Shown here one piece after another: positions 17,501 to 24,305 of a stretch of 35,185 nt of DNA. The DNA is from Bacteroidales bacterium (lineage in GTDB: Bacteria; Bacteroidota; Bacteroidia; Bacteroidales; JAADJA01). The translations under genes and the position numbers were made by a program. The notes under the pieces are model-generated. The model was not told the DNA's origin. It did not search any database and saw nothing but the letters and a program-made list of their open reading frames with translations. The stretch's first letter is position 1; the number at the start of each line of letters is the position of its first letter. The stretch covers positions 1 through 35,185 of the forward strand of contig JADHVR010000039.1 of the NCBI GenBank assembly GCA_016783885.1, written 5' to 3'.

Positions 17501-17966
17501 TATTGTAATTTTGATCGTTAATAAGTCCGATATTGCTTTGCTTCAGATCGGTTAAATTATTGAAAATTATGAACTGAACTTTGTCTTCAAAACCGGTATC
17601 CAACTTATCCTCTATTTCATCAATATGTTCATCAATGTAATTTGCAGTATATAATGCCAGTTCTTTTCCACCGAGATAAAAGTAAATATCGTGATTCTCG
17701 AATTTGTAATAGGTCCAGAAAAATTCTTTGTACTGTACCCTGTTTTTACCAAAATTCATTTGCGAACCATTGTAAAACTGGGCAACAAGATTGGAGTGAA
17801 AGACAAAAAACAACAGGAATACCGTAAGTAAACCGATTCTGTTTAATTTAACAAATAATGATTTCGGTATAACTGCTCCTAACAAACAGACTATTCGCAA
17901 ATCTATTTGAGACCAGTATATTTTGAGAAAAGAAAATCCTATGCCTGTTTTACCATCCCTATCCAT
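14535..17966 (-). CDS. Outer-membrane protein: inactive peptidase-like domain, TolB-like propeller, BamA-like barrel
   Basis: This is a 1143-residue envelope protein. After a signal peptide (hydrophobic residues 44-58, cleavage near VAQF at 60-63) comes a region like peptidase-MA (gluzincin) domains, with DWYMNGLVSYISEDW. Where the zinc HExxH motif should be it reads GIAQSIVNQLLYG, so it is not an active metalloprotease. Next come WD40/TolB-like blades with SPDGNYAAYSSNRSGQYKVW and later DLYPRFINNSKEIIFSSNR motifs. A large C-terminal part resembles a BamA/Omp85 beta-barrel, ending in the outer-membrane signature YLSLSLDF. The family is known in Bacteroidota but has no assigned function. The ATG used adds about 40 residues before the signal peptide. 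A TTG at residue 28 is an alternative start that would give a more normal leader. Confidence 0.8.
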   Translation of the reverse strand: MDRDGKTGIGFSFLKIYWSQIDLRIVCLLGAVIPKSLFVKLNRIGLLTVFLLFFVFHSNLVAQFYNGSQMNFGKNRVQYKEFFWTYYKFENHDIYFYLGGKELALYTANYIDEHIDEIEDKLDTGFEDKVQFIIFNNLTDLKQSNIGLINDQNYNTGGVTHIIGKKIFLYFDGSHENFNKQIRSGIAQSIVNQLLYGSSIGSQIKNTSLFPFPDWYMNGLVSYISEDWSTDIDNWVKDGIMSGKFDKFNQLSGTEATYAGHAFWRFIAEKYGESSISNIIYMAKVSRRLESGFLYILGISFKNLVNEALAFYREKYYNNDSVRNFPEESILKKIKPNTVYSHLKLSPDGNYAAYSSNRSGQYKVWLRDLNTGKSKKLMKAGFRLDEKIDYSYPLLAWHPSGRILSILVERKGEIYLYYYILEEKKLENVILYQFEKVLDFAYSDDGRSMVMSAVQRGQTDIFVYDIGSNSYEQITKDHYDDLYPRFINNSKEIIFSSNRINDTIRFENKYKPGEVQKRYDLFLYKYNQKSNILMRVTKTPLADEIQAMEYENNFIAYLSDENGIYNRYIARFDSTISFIDTTTHYRYFTKSFPVTNYSRNILEQDIVPEIYKYSQIIYKDQKYRMQIYDQLPPESLMPVHLENTMYMDQLINLFGKMSESEETKFMETGTLKPKKRRGFSTVRQSDAIQEFFTADSLKEGEKIDINNYTFDKQDVISTDMKNWEYTMIDVPLPGQKAKDKDEPPKRLNYNVEYYLNEIVTQIDFSFLNQTYQPYTGGSSPIFLNPGFNALFKVGVTDLLEDYRITGGVRLNLNLANNEYLLSFANLKNRLDKEIIFHRQSIESYNDYWDIIRVYSHELYYILKWPFNQVMAVKGTLLYRNDMSVNMATDATYLSRPNTYKNWAGVKGEFIYDNTKNLGMNLYHGTRFKIFGEYYQLIDEQAQNLVVLGFDFRNYQRLHRTLIWANRFAISTSFGNNKLIYYMGGVDNWLFPKFNRNTPIDHERNYAYQTLATNMRGFHQNIRNGNSFAVINSELRFPVFRYFANHPIKSDFLNNFQIVGFGDVGTAWTGLQPYSNDNFLYTKIIQQAPLRITVKIQKDPIVGGFGFGVRSRLLGYFIRADLAWGVEDRNIQPSVFYLSLSLDF

Positions 17967-17979
17967 ATTATAAGGAAAA

Positions 17980-17987
17980 CAAAATTA
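17980..17987 (-). promoter_or_regulatory. Possible -7 element for the large outer-membrane protein gene
   Basis: On the minus strand TAATTTTG matches the TAnnTTTG -7 consensus and lies 13 nt before the annotated ATG. No clear TTTG -33 element precedes it at the expected distance. If used, it would give a leader of only a few bases, which would favour the annotated ATG or a start further inside. Confidence 0.3.
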
Positions 17988-18081
17988 AGAAAATAGTATG
18001 CTTAATTAAACAATTAATTTATTTTGATATTGTTTAAAACGCTTGTAAATTACAAAGGTTTTATAAATTATGCAAATTTTT

Positions 18082-19869
18082 TTAATCAAGTTTCAGAACA
18101 GCGAGAAAAGCCTTCTGTGGAACTTCAACATTTCCGACCTGCCGCATTTTTTTCTTTCCCTTCTTCTGTTTTTCTAACAGTTTTCGTTTTCGGGTAATAT
18201 CCCCACCATAACACTTGGCTGTTACGTCTTTCCTGAGAGCTTTCACAGTTTCCCTTGAGATAATCTTCGATCCGATAGCGCCTTGTATTGCCACATCAAA
18301 TTGTTGACGCGGGATAAGTTCTTTCAATTTTACACACATTTTTCTTCCAAAATCGTATGCATTATCTACATGGATTAAAGTAGAAAGTGCATCCACTTTT
18401 TCACCATTTAGTAAAATATCCAATTTTATAAGCTTTGCAGGTTTAAACCCTGATTGATAATAATCAAAAGAGGCGTATCCTTTTGAGATACTTTTTAGCC
18501 TGTCATAAAAACCAAAAACTATTTCGCTTAAAGGCATCTTAAAAGATAGTTCTACACGGTCAGTTCCGATATAAACCTGGTTTGTAAGTGTTCCTCTTCT
18601 ATCAATGCAAAGTTTTATAATTCCACCCACGTAATCTGAGCGGGTGATAATCTGCGCTTTAATGTATGGCTCTTCGATGTGTGAAATATATTTCTGTTCA
18701 GGCATTCCCGAGGGATTATGAACCTCAATAGTTTCTCCTTTGTTAGTTATTACATTAAACGAAACGTTGGGGACAGTTGTTATCACAGCCATGTCAAATT
18801 CTCTGTCCAGCCTTTCCTGCACTATCTCCATGTGTAGCAAACCTAAGAACCCGCACCGGAAACCAAAACCCAGCGCTGCTGATGATTCGGGTTCAAAAGT
18901 GAGGGACGCATCGTTTAACTGTAGTTTTTCGATAGAGCTTCTTAATTCTTCATAATCGTCAGCATCAACAGGATAAATACCTGCAAACACCATTGGCTTT
19001 ACATCTTCGAAACCTTCTATAGCTTTGTCACATTGATTTTTAACGTGTGTTATTGTATCTCCAACTTTAACCTCCGTGGATGTTTTTATCCCGGATATTA
19101 TATAGCCCACATCTCCGGCGCTTAATTGCTGCCTGGGATCCAACTCCAGTTTCAATACTCCGATTTCTTCTGCATTATATTCCTTTTCGGTTGCAACAAA
19201 CTTTACAAAGTCTCCTTTTTTTATTGTTCCGTTCAGTATTCGGAAATAAGCAATGATACCCCTGTATGAATTGAAAACCGAATCGAAAATAAGGGCTTGT
19301 AAAGGAGCATCAGGACTACCTTTCGGAGAAGGTATCTTTTCAACAATTTGATTTAATATGTTATCAATGCCATAGCCTGTTTTACCGCTCGCTTCTATGA
19401 TATCTTCCCTGTTACAGCCGAGAAGGTCAACAATCTGGTCTTTTACCTCTTCGGGCATAGCTGCTTCCAGATCCATTTTATTAAGAACCGGAATGATTTC
19501 CAAATCATGTTCAATAGCAAGATAAAGGTTGGATATAGTTTGAGCCTGTATGCCCTGCGATGCATCCACAATAAGTAAAGCGCCTTCACAAGCAGCTATT
19601 GACCTGGAAACTTCATAAGAAAAGTCAACATGACCGGGTGTGTCTATCAGGTTTAAAATGTATTTTTCGTTTTCATGCTCATACTCCATTTGGATTGCAT
19701 GGCTCTTTATGGTGATACCTCTCTCACGTTCGATGTCCATGTCGTCAAGCACCTGTTCCTGCAAATCTCTTTCGGAGATAGTTTCGGTCATCTCCAGAAG
19801 CCTGTCAGCGAGAGTACTTTTGCCATGGTCAATATGCGCTATTATGCAAAAATTCCGGATGTTTTTCAT
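18082..19869 (-). CDS. lepA: Elongation factor 4 (LepA), ribosome back-translocating GTPase
   Basis: LepA is a translational GTPase that acts on stalled or mistranslocated ribosomes. All G motifs are present: AHIDHGKST (G1), the conserved [12 protein letters not shown] switch region, DTPGHVDF (G3), NKMDL (G4) and a G5 region near EASGKTG. The C-terminal LepA-specific domain, with the [20 protein letters not shown] segment and a Lys/Arg-rich [20 protein letters not shown] tail, completes a normal length of 595 residues. I place the start at the ATG at 19869 ([12 protein letters not shown]), which matches the family's N-terminus. An in-frame TTG three codons upstream overlaps the promoter -7 box and is unlikely. 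A divergent ECF sigma gene lies across a short promoter region. Confidence 0.97.
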   Translation of the reverse strand: MKNIRNFCIIAHIDHGKSTLADRLLEMTETISERDLQEQVLDDMDIERERGITIKSHAIQMEYEHENEKYILNLIDTPGHVDFSYEVSRSIAACEGALLIVDASQGIQAQTISNLYLAIEHDLEIIPVLNKMDLEAAMPEEVKDQIVDLLGCNREDIIEASGKTGYGIDNILNQIVEKIPSPKGSPDAPLQALIFDSVFNSYRGIIAYFRILNGTIKKGDFVKFVATEKEYNAEEIGVLKLELDPRQQLSAGDVGYIISGIKTSTEVKVGDTITHVKNQCDKAIEGFEDVKPMVFAGIYPVDADDYEELRSSIEKLQLNDASLTFEPESSAALGFGFRCGFLGLLHMEIVQERLDREFDMAVITTVPNVSFNVITNKGETIEVHNPSGMPEQKYISHIEEPYIKAQIITRSDYVGGIIKLCIDRRGTLTNQVYIGTDRVELSFKMPLSEIVFGFYDRLKSISKGYASFDYYQSGFKPAKLIKLDILLNGEKVDALSTLIHVDNAYDFGRKMCVKLKELIPRQQFDVAIQGAIGSKIISRETVKALRKDVTAKCYGGDITRKRKLLEKQKKGKKKMRQVGNVEVPQKAFLAVLKLD

Positions 19870-19875
19870 CGGGTG

Positions 19876-19883
19876 CAAAGATA
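19876..19883 (-). promoter_or_regulatory. -7 element of the lepA promoter, nearly leaderless
   Basis: On the minus strand TATCTTTG followed by C is a clean TAnnTTTG box. Transcription should start about 5-8 nt downstream, which falls within 0-4 nt of the lepA ATG at 19869. The transcript would therefore be leaderless or almost so. The expected -33 TTTG is not obvious. Confidence 0.5.
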
Positions 19884-19894
19884 GGAATAACTTC

Positions 19895-19902
19895 TATATT
19901 TG
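19895..19902 (+). promoter_or_regulatory. -7 element for the ECF sigma operon
   Basis: TATATTTG matches the Bacteroidota -7 consensus and faces away from the lepA promoter, with only 11 bp between the two boxes. It would give a leader of about 57 nt before the sigma factor ATG at 19966. No clear -33 TTTG is seen. Confidence 0.45.
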
Positions 19903-19965
19903 TGATTGGAATTTAAGAACGACTGGCAACTTTATTAATAACACCTTCGTCTTAATTAAAGGGTA

Positions 19966-20502
19966 ATGTGTTATAGCGAAGAACAAATAATTGAGGGCTG
20001 TATAAATAATAAACGTAAAGCTCAAAAGACGCTTTATAGTTATTATTATAGGCGTATGCTTGGAATTTGCCTAAGATATTGTTCCTCAAAAGACGAAGCT
20101 GAAGATGTAATGCTTGACGGTTTTATGAATATTTTTTCTAAAACAAAATCGTACAACAAAAGAGGTTCTTTTGAAGGATGGATGAAAAGAGTGATGATAA
20201 ATACGGCAATTGATAATTTCAGAAAGAACAAAAAGCATTATTATCATTCCGACATTGATGATTTTGAAAATGAACTGGTGATTGAAGCTAATCTCTTAGA
20301 AAGTTTTTCAGCCAAAGAAATATTAAATACGGTTCAGCAACTTTCAGAAGGTTACAGGATAGTATTCAACTTGTTTGCCATCGAAGGTTACTCTCATCAG
20401 GAAATAGCAGACATGTTGGGAATTTCGATTAACACTTCAAAAACACAGCTTTTTAAGGCAAGGAAATTATTACAAAAAAAACTAATTGAGATGAATGAAT
20501 AA
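19966..20502 (+). CDS. ECF-type RNA polymerase sigma factor
   Basis: This is a 178-residue group IV sigma factor. Region 2 spans about residues 20-95, with LYSYYYRRMLGICLRYCSSKDEAEDVMLDGFMNIF and GSFEGWMKRVMINTAIDNFR, the core-binding and -10-recognition helices. Region 4, with the helix-turn-helix YRIVFNLFAIEGYSHQEIADMLGISINTSKTQLFKARKLLQ, occupies residues of about 110-175. The layout fits ECF factors that respond to envelope state. Its stop overlaps the next gene's start by one base (TAATG), so the following membrane protein is its translational partner and a candidate anti-sigma or sensor. An ATG at 19966 with the N-terminus MCYSEEQII gives a normal length. Confidence 0.95.
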   Translation: MCYSEEQIIEGCINNKRKAQKTLYSYYYRRMLGICLRYCSSKDEAEDVMLDGFMNIFSKTKSYNKRGSFEGWMKRVMINTAIDNFRKNKKHYYHSDIDDFENELVIEANLLESFSAKEILNTVQQLSEGYRIVFNLFAIEGYSHQEIADMLGISINTSKTQLFKARKLLQKKLIEMNE

Positions 20503-21869
20503 TGAGTTATAATTTAGAACATATCGATGAATATTATAAGAAGCATTTAAAGAACCTGGAATCAGATACTTCCCGTGATCGCTGGGGAAAACTTTCTCTA
20601 ATGCTTTTTCGGAAGAAATACGGATTATGGATTGTGTTGTTGCTGATAGCAGCTTCTGCCGTTATTATTGGAATCCTGTCCGTTACAAATGAACAAAACA
20701 ATGATGATTATACCCGACACGGCGAAAATCAAATAAGTAATCTGGGTTTAATTTCAGACGATTCGGCGATCGGTTCATTGTCTTTACAGGAAACTATTAA
20801 AGATAAACCTGCCCTAGTAATTGTAGAAAATGAAAAAGAGCAAAGCGTTTTATATGAAGTATCAACAACTGAAACCGAAAATCACATCTCTGCAAAATCT
20901 GACGGAAATTTTGATAGTTCTTCAATTTTATCGGAAAATGAAAAATTGAAAGCCGATATAACATCGAATTCTGATGATTTTATCACAGGATATCTTTCAA
21001 AATTAACATTTAAAAATATCAGCGAATTTAAAATAAGTGAGAAAGAAGATGTTATCCCTGAAATTACAGGCAGACCCGATTCAAATACGCTTGCCACATT
21101 AACAGGTAACTCGTTTAAACCGTCTCGGGCAACATCATGGTCGATGGATATTTATATTGCGCCTTCTTATGTTTCAAAGTCTTTATCTGCCGATCCGATT
21201 TATGAAGATTATATTAATTTCAGGAAAAACAGTGAAGGCCCGATTTATACAACGGGATTGGGCGCTGAAATAAAATTTTCAATAAACAAATGGTTTATCC
21301 AAAGCGGGATCAATTATTCAGTTTACGGAGATAATGCTAAATACAATTTTATAACGAATGCAATTGACTCACTCAAGAGTTATTATAATATTGATACAAC
21401 CTACGTATGGATTTATGACCCTCCTTTCATTGGCGAACCTTATCCCATTGGTTTCGACTCGGTATGGATGCCGGTTTATAAAGAGATAGAATCAGCTACA
21501 TCAATTCAAAATCGTTACGGTTATATTGAAATTCCGGTTTTATTCGGTTTTCATACAACAAAGAAAAAGTTAAATTTTGAAATAGGGACAGGTATTTCCT
21601 TTGGGTTTTTAGTATCAGCAAAAGGTAATCTGCCGGATTTAACAAACAATTCATTAGTTGAAATTAATAATTCAACAGAATTTATCAGGAGTACATCAAT
21701 TAATTATATCCTGAATGCAGGAATTCAATACCAAATAAGTAAAAGGATAAGTTTAATAGTGAAGCCATATTATAAACGAAACCTTTCTTATTTATTTAAA
21801 GATGATTATCCCATAAAACAAAAATATAGTACATTTGGAGTGATAACGGGAATTAATGTGAAGCTATAA
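20502..21869 (+). CDS. Anti-sigma-like tethered protein with C-terminal outer-membrane beta-barrel domain
   Basis: This 455-residue protein has an unusual topology. Residues 1-40 are hydrophilic and presumably cytoplasmic, residues 41-61 form a single strong inner-membrane helix (GLWIVLLLIAASAVIIGIL) preceded by positive charges, and residues 62-205 are a low-complexity Ser/Thr/Asp-rich periplasmic linker. The last 250 residues look like an outer-membrane beta-barrel of the PF13568 type, with alternating strands such as WFIQSGINYSVYGD and the end YSTFGVITGINVKL. It overlaps the ECF sigma gene by one base, so it probably regulates that factor. The family is seen in Bacteroidota next to ECF sigma genes, but the mechanism is not established. 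An alternative is that the barrel domain lies folded in the periplasm. Confidence 0.75.
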   Translation: MSYNLEHIDEYYKKHLKNLESDTSRDRWGKLSLMLFRKKYGLWIVLLLIAASAVIIGILSVTNEQNNDDYTRHGENQISNLGLISDDSAIGSLSLQETIKDKPALVIVENEKEQSVLYEVSTTETENHISAKSDGNFDSSSILSENEKLKADITSNSDDFITGYLSKLTFKNISEFKISEKEDVIPEITGRPDSNTLATLTGNSFKPSRATSWSMDIYIAPSYVSKSLSADPIYEDYINFRKNSEGPIYTTGLGAEIKFSINKWFIQSGINYSVYGDNAKYNFITNAIDSLKSYYNIDTTYVWIYDPPFIGEPYPIGFDSVWMPVYKEIESATSIQNRYGYIEIPVLFGFHTTKKKLNFEIGTGISFGFLVSAKGNLPDLTNNSLVEINNSTEFIRSTSINYILNAGIQYQISKRISLIVKPYYKRNLSYLFKDDYPIKQKYSTFGVITGINVKL

Positions 21870-21890
21870 GTTAATAGTTATTAGTTATTA

Positions 21891-21904
21891 GTTATGCACA
21901 AGGG
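21891..21904. repeat. Left flank of the propeller-gene unit (inverted repeat)
   Basis: GTTATGCACAAGGG matches 12 of 14 bases of the reverse complement of CCCCTGTGCATAAT, which lies directly after the stop codon of the propeller gene (24059-24072). It follows a short TTAGTTA tandem (21870-21890) and is followed by GTAAGACAA, which resembles the internal motif of the structured element downstream with four bases missing. The pair delimits a unit of about 2.2 kb holding one gene. Confidence 0.5.
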
Positions 21905-21982
21905 TAAGACAACCAATAGAAAAAAACTTAGTTACTATACGTATCATTTAATTAAATATTAAAACTAAAAAACGGAGGTTAC

Positions 21983-24058
21983 TTGAAAAAGTTAATTTTA
22001 CTCTTAATTACAGTAATTGGCATTGCATGCTATACAAATGCCCAAAACCCACAATGGCTTAATTACACCAACGGTGATAATATTTATGCTTTGGCGGAAG
22101 AAGACAATAATATGTGGGTTGGTACATATGGTGGTTTAGTGAAAATTGACAAAACCACCGGTATTCCAACTTTTTACAACAAAGCAAATTCGGGCTTACC
22201 TGATAATTGGGTCTATGCGATAGCCATAGACGAAAGCGTAACCAAGTGGATTGGGACTGGTGGTGGTGGATTGGCAGAATTTGACGGGACAAACTGGACG
22301 GTTTACAACACTTCAAATTCGGGATTGCCCAATGACTATGTCAGATCAATAGCCATAGACGAAAGCGGGACCAAGTGGATTGGGACAGCGGGTGGCGGAT
22401 TGGCAGAATTTGACGGGACAAACTGGACAATATACAACACTTCAAATTCGGGATTGCCCTCTAGCAGTGTCAATGCAATAGCCATAGACGAAAGCGGGAT
22501 CAAGTGGATTGGGACAGCGAGTGGCGGATTGGCAGAATTTGACGGGACAAACTGGACAATATACAACACTTCAAATTCGGGATTGCCCTATAATGATGTC
22601 ATTTCAATAGCCATAGACGAATACGGGACCAAGTGGATTGGGACTTGGAATTTGTATAGTGGAGGCGGATTGGCAGAATTCGATGGGACCAACTGGACCA
22701 CTTACAACACTTCAAATTCGGGATTGCCCTCTAACGATGTCTATGCAATAGTCATAGACGAAAATGGGACCAAGTGGATTGGGACTGGGAGTTATTATTA
22801 TAATCCTGATGACGGCTTGGCAAAATTTGACGGTACCACCTGGACGGTTTACAACACTTCCAATTCGGGATTGCCCGATAACTATGTCAGATCAATAGCC
22901 ATAGACGAATACGGGACCAAGTGGATTGGGACTTGGGATTTGTATGGTGGAGGCGGATTGGCAGAATTTGACGGGACAAACTGGACGGTTTACAACACCT
23001 CCAATTCGGGATTGCCAAGTGACAAAGTCAAAGCAATAGCCATAGACGAAAGCGGGACCAAGTGGATTGGGACTTGGGATTCGTATGGTGGAGGCGGATT
23101 GGCAGAATTTGACGGGACAAACTGGACAATATACAACACTTCAAATTCGGGATTGCCCGATAACGGTGTCAATGCAATAGCCATAGACGAAAGCGAGACC
23201 AAGTGGATTGGGACTGGTGATGGTGGATTGGCAGAATTTGACGGGACAAACTGGACGGTTTACAACACTTCAAATTCGGGATTGCCCGATAACTATGTCT
23301 ATGCAATAGCCATAGACGAGTACGGGACCAAGTGGATTGGGACTTATTATGATGGCGGCTTGGCAGAATTTGACGGGACAAACTGGACAATTTACAACAC
23401 TTCCAATTCGGGATTGCCCTCTGACGCTGTCCATACAATAGCCATAGACGAAAGCGGGACCAAGTGGATTGGGTCTGGAGATGAATATGGTGGTGACGGA
23501 TTGACAGAATTTGACGGGACAAACTGGACCACTTACAACACTTCAAATTCAGGATTGCCCGATAACCATGTCAGATCAATAGCCATAGACGAAAGTGGGA
23601 CCAAGTGGATTGGGACTGATGGTGGTGGCCTGGCAGAATTTGACGGGACAAACTGGACGGTTTATAACACTTCCAATTCGGGATTGCCTAGTGGCTCTGT
23701 CAGGTCAATAGCCATAGACGAAAGTGTGACAAAGTGGATTGGAACTTATTCTGGCGGATTGACAGCCTTTAATGAAGGTGGTATACCTTTTGGAGCAAAC
23801 GAAATTAGATTGCCTCACTATCAGGTGAATGTTTACCCTAATCCGGTAACTGACCAGTTGACCATTGAACATCTCACCAACATAAATGTTAATTTGATAG
23901 AAATTGTAAATATGCAAGGAACCGTTGTTAAACAAATAAAGTTTATATCAAATCAATATTCGGTCAATGTAAGTGATTTACCAAACGGACTTTATATAAT
24001 AAGAATGTATACTGACAACGGAATTTTTAATAAAAAAATAATCAAGGAATTATATTAA
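21983..24058 (+). CDS. Secreted protein of tandem propeller repeats with T9SS type A sorting domain
   Basis: This 691-residue protein starts at TTG, supported by a strong GGAGG at 21974-21978, and has a signal peptide (KKLILLLITVIGIACYTNAQ). It holds twelve complete repeats and one partial repeat of about 42-47 residues, each reading roughly AIAIDESGTKWIGT, a glycine-rich loop, GLAEFDGTNWTVYNTSNSGL and P. These are two-component-regulator-type propeller blades. They are almost identical at the DNA level, which implies recent expansion. Differences concentrate in the loop after WIGT (2-10 residues) and the residues after SGLP. The C-terminal 75 residues are a T9SS type A domain (VYPNPVTDQLTIEH ... 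LPNGLYIIRMYTDNG). No kinase domain follows. It is flanked by inverted repeats and a structured element. Its ligand or surface role is unknown. Confidence 0.9.
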   Translation: MKKLILLLITVIGIACYTNAQNPQWLNYTNGDNIYALAEEDNNMWVGTYGGLVKIDKTTGIPTFYNKANSGLPDNWVYAIAIDESVTKWIGTGGGGLAEFDGTNWTVYNTSNSGLPNDYVRSIAIDESGTKWIGTAGGGLAEFDGTNWTIYNTSNSGLPSSSVNAIAIDESGIKWIGTASGGLAEFDGTNWTIYNTSNSGLPYNDVISIAIDEYGTKWIGTWNLYSGGGLAEFDGTNWTTYNTSNSGLPSNDVYAIVIDENGTKWIGTGSYYYNPDDGLAKFDGTTWTVYNTSNSGLPDNYVRSIAIDEYGTKWIGTWDLYGGGGLAEFDGTNWTVYNTSNSGLPSDKVKAIAIDESGTKWIGTWDSYGGGGLAEFDGTNWTIYNTSNSGLPDNGVNAIAIDESETKWIGTGDGGLAEFDGTNWTVYNTSNSGLPDNYVYAIAIDEYGTKWIGTYYDGGLAEFDGTNWTIYNTSNSGLPSDAVHTIAIDESGTKWIGSGDEYGGDGLTEFDGTNWTTYNTSNSGLPDNHVRSIAIDESGTKWIGTDGGGLAEFDGTNWTVYNTSNSGLPSGSVRSIAIDESVTKWIGTYSGGLTAFNEGGIPFGANEIRLPHYQVNVYPNPVTDQLTIEHLTNINVNLIEIVNMQGTVVKQIKFISNQYSVNVSDLPNGLYIIRMYTDNGIFNKKIIKELY

Positions 24059-24065
24059 CCCCTGT

Positions 24066-24197
24066 GCATAATAGCAAATCATAGCCCATAGCCGCTTAAG
24101 GGTTATCAAGACAAATGAGTAGTAGTATAAAAATACGAGTAATCAATAAACATCCTGCAAAGAAACGGCTACGGGCCATATTTACAAATCGTTATAC
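24066..24197. repeat. Structured intergenic element A (attC-like candidate)
   Basis: It begins 8 nt after the propeller gene. The main stem is ATAGCCCATAGCCG (24081-24094) pairing with CGGCTACGGGCCAT (24166-24179), 12 of 14 positions. The loop holds GGGTTATCAAGACAAA (24100-24115) and AATCAA...ATCCTG...AAAGAA near the right stem. Outer bases GCATAAT (24066-24072) and GTTATAC (24191-24197) resemble but do not match the integron R'' and R' boxes. Element B at 34321 has the same spacing and internal motifs with different inner stem bases. Positions 24222-24253 carry a separate 9-bp hairpin (ATCCCGAAC/GTTCGGGAT). Confidence 0.65.
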
Positions 24198-24305
24198 TTA
24201 ACTTGAATAATTCATCACGCAATCCCGAACTCAATAACTATCGGGTTCGGGATGAATTGAAACAATTATGACTCCTGTAAATTTGATATTTAAAGTACTT
24301 CAATA

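Noticed and set aside
19640..19966. Plus-strand frames across the lepA region
   Set aside because: They are antisense to the well-supported lepA reading frame and have no homology to known proteins that I can see.
22170..23790. Tandem repeats that might be a CRISPR array
   Set aside because: The repeats are coding, about 126-141 nt in period and encode propeller blades; no unique spacers or cas genes are present.
22059..23935. Minus-strand frames through the propeller gene
   Set aside because: They exist only because the DNA repeats remove stops on the opposite strand; their low-complexity peptides have no support.
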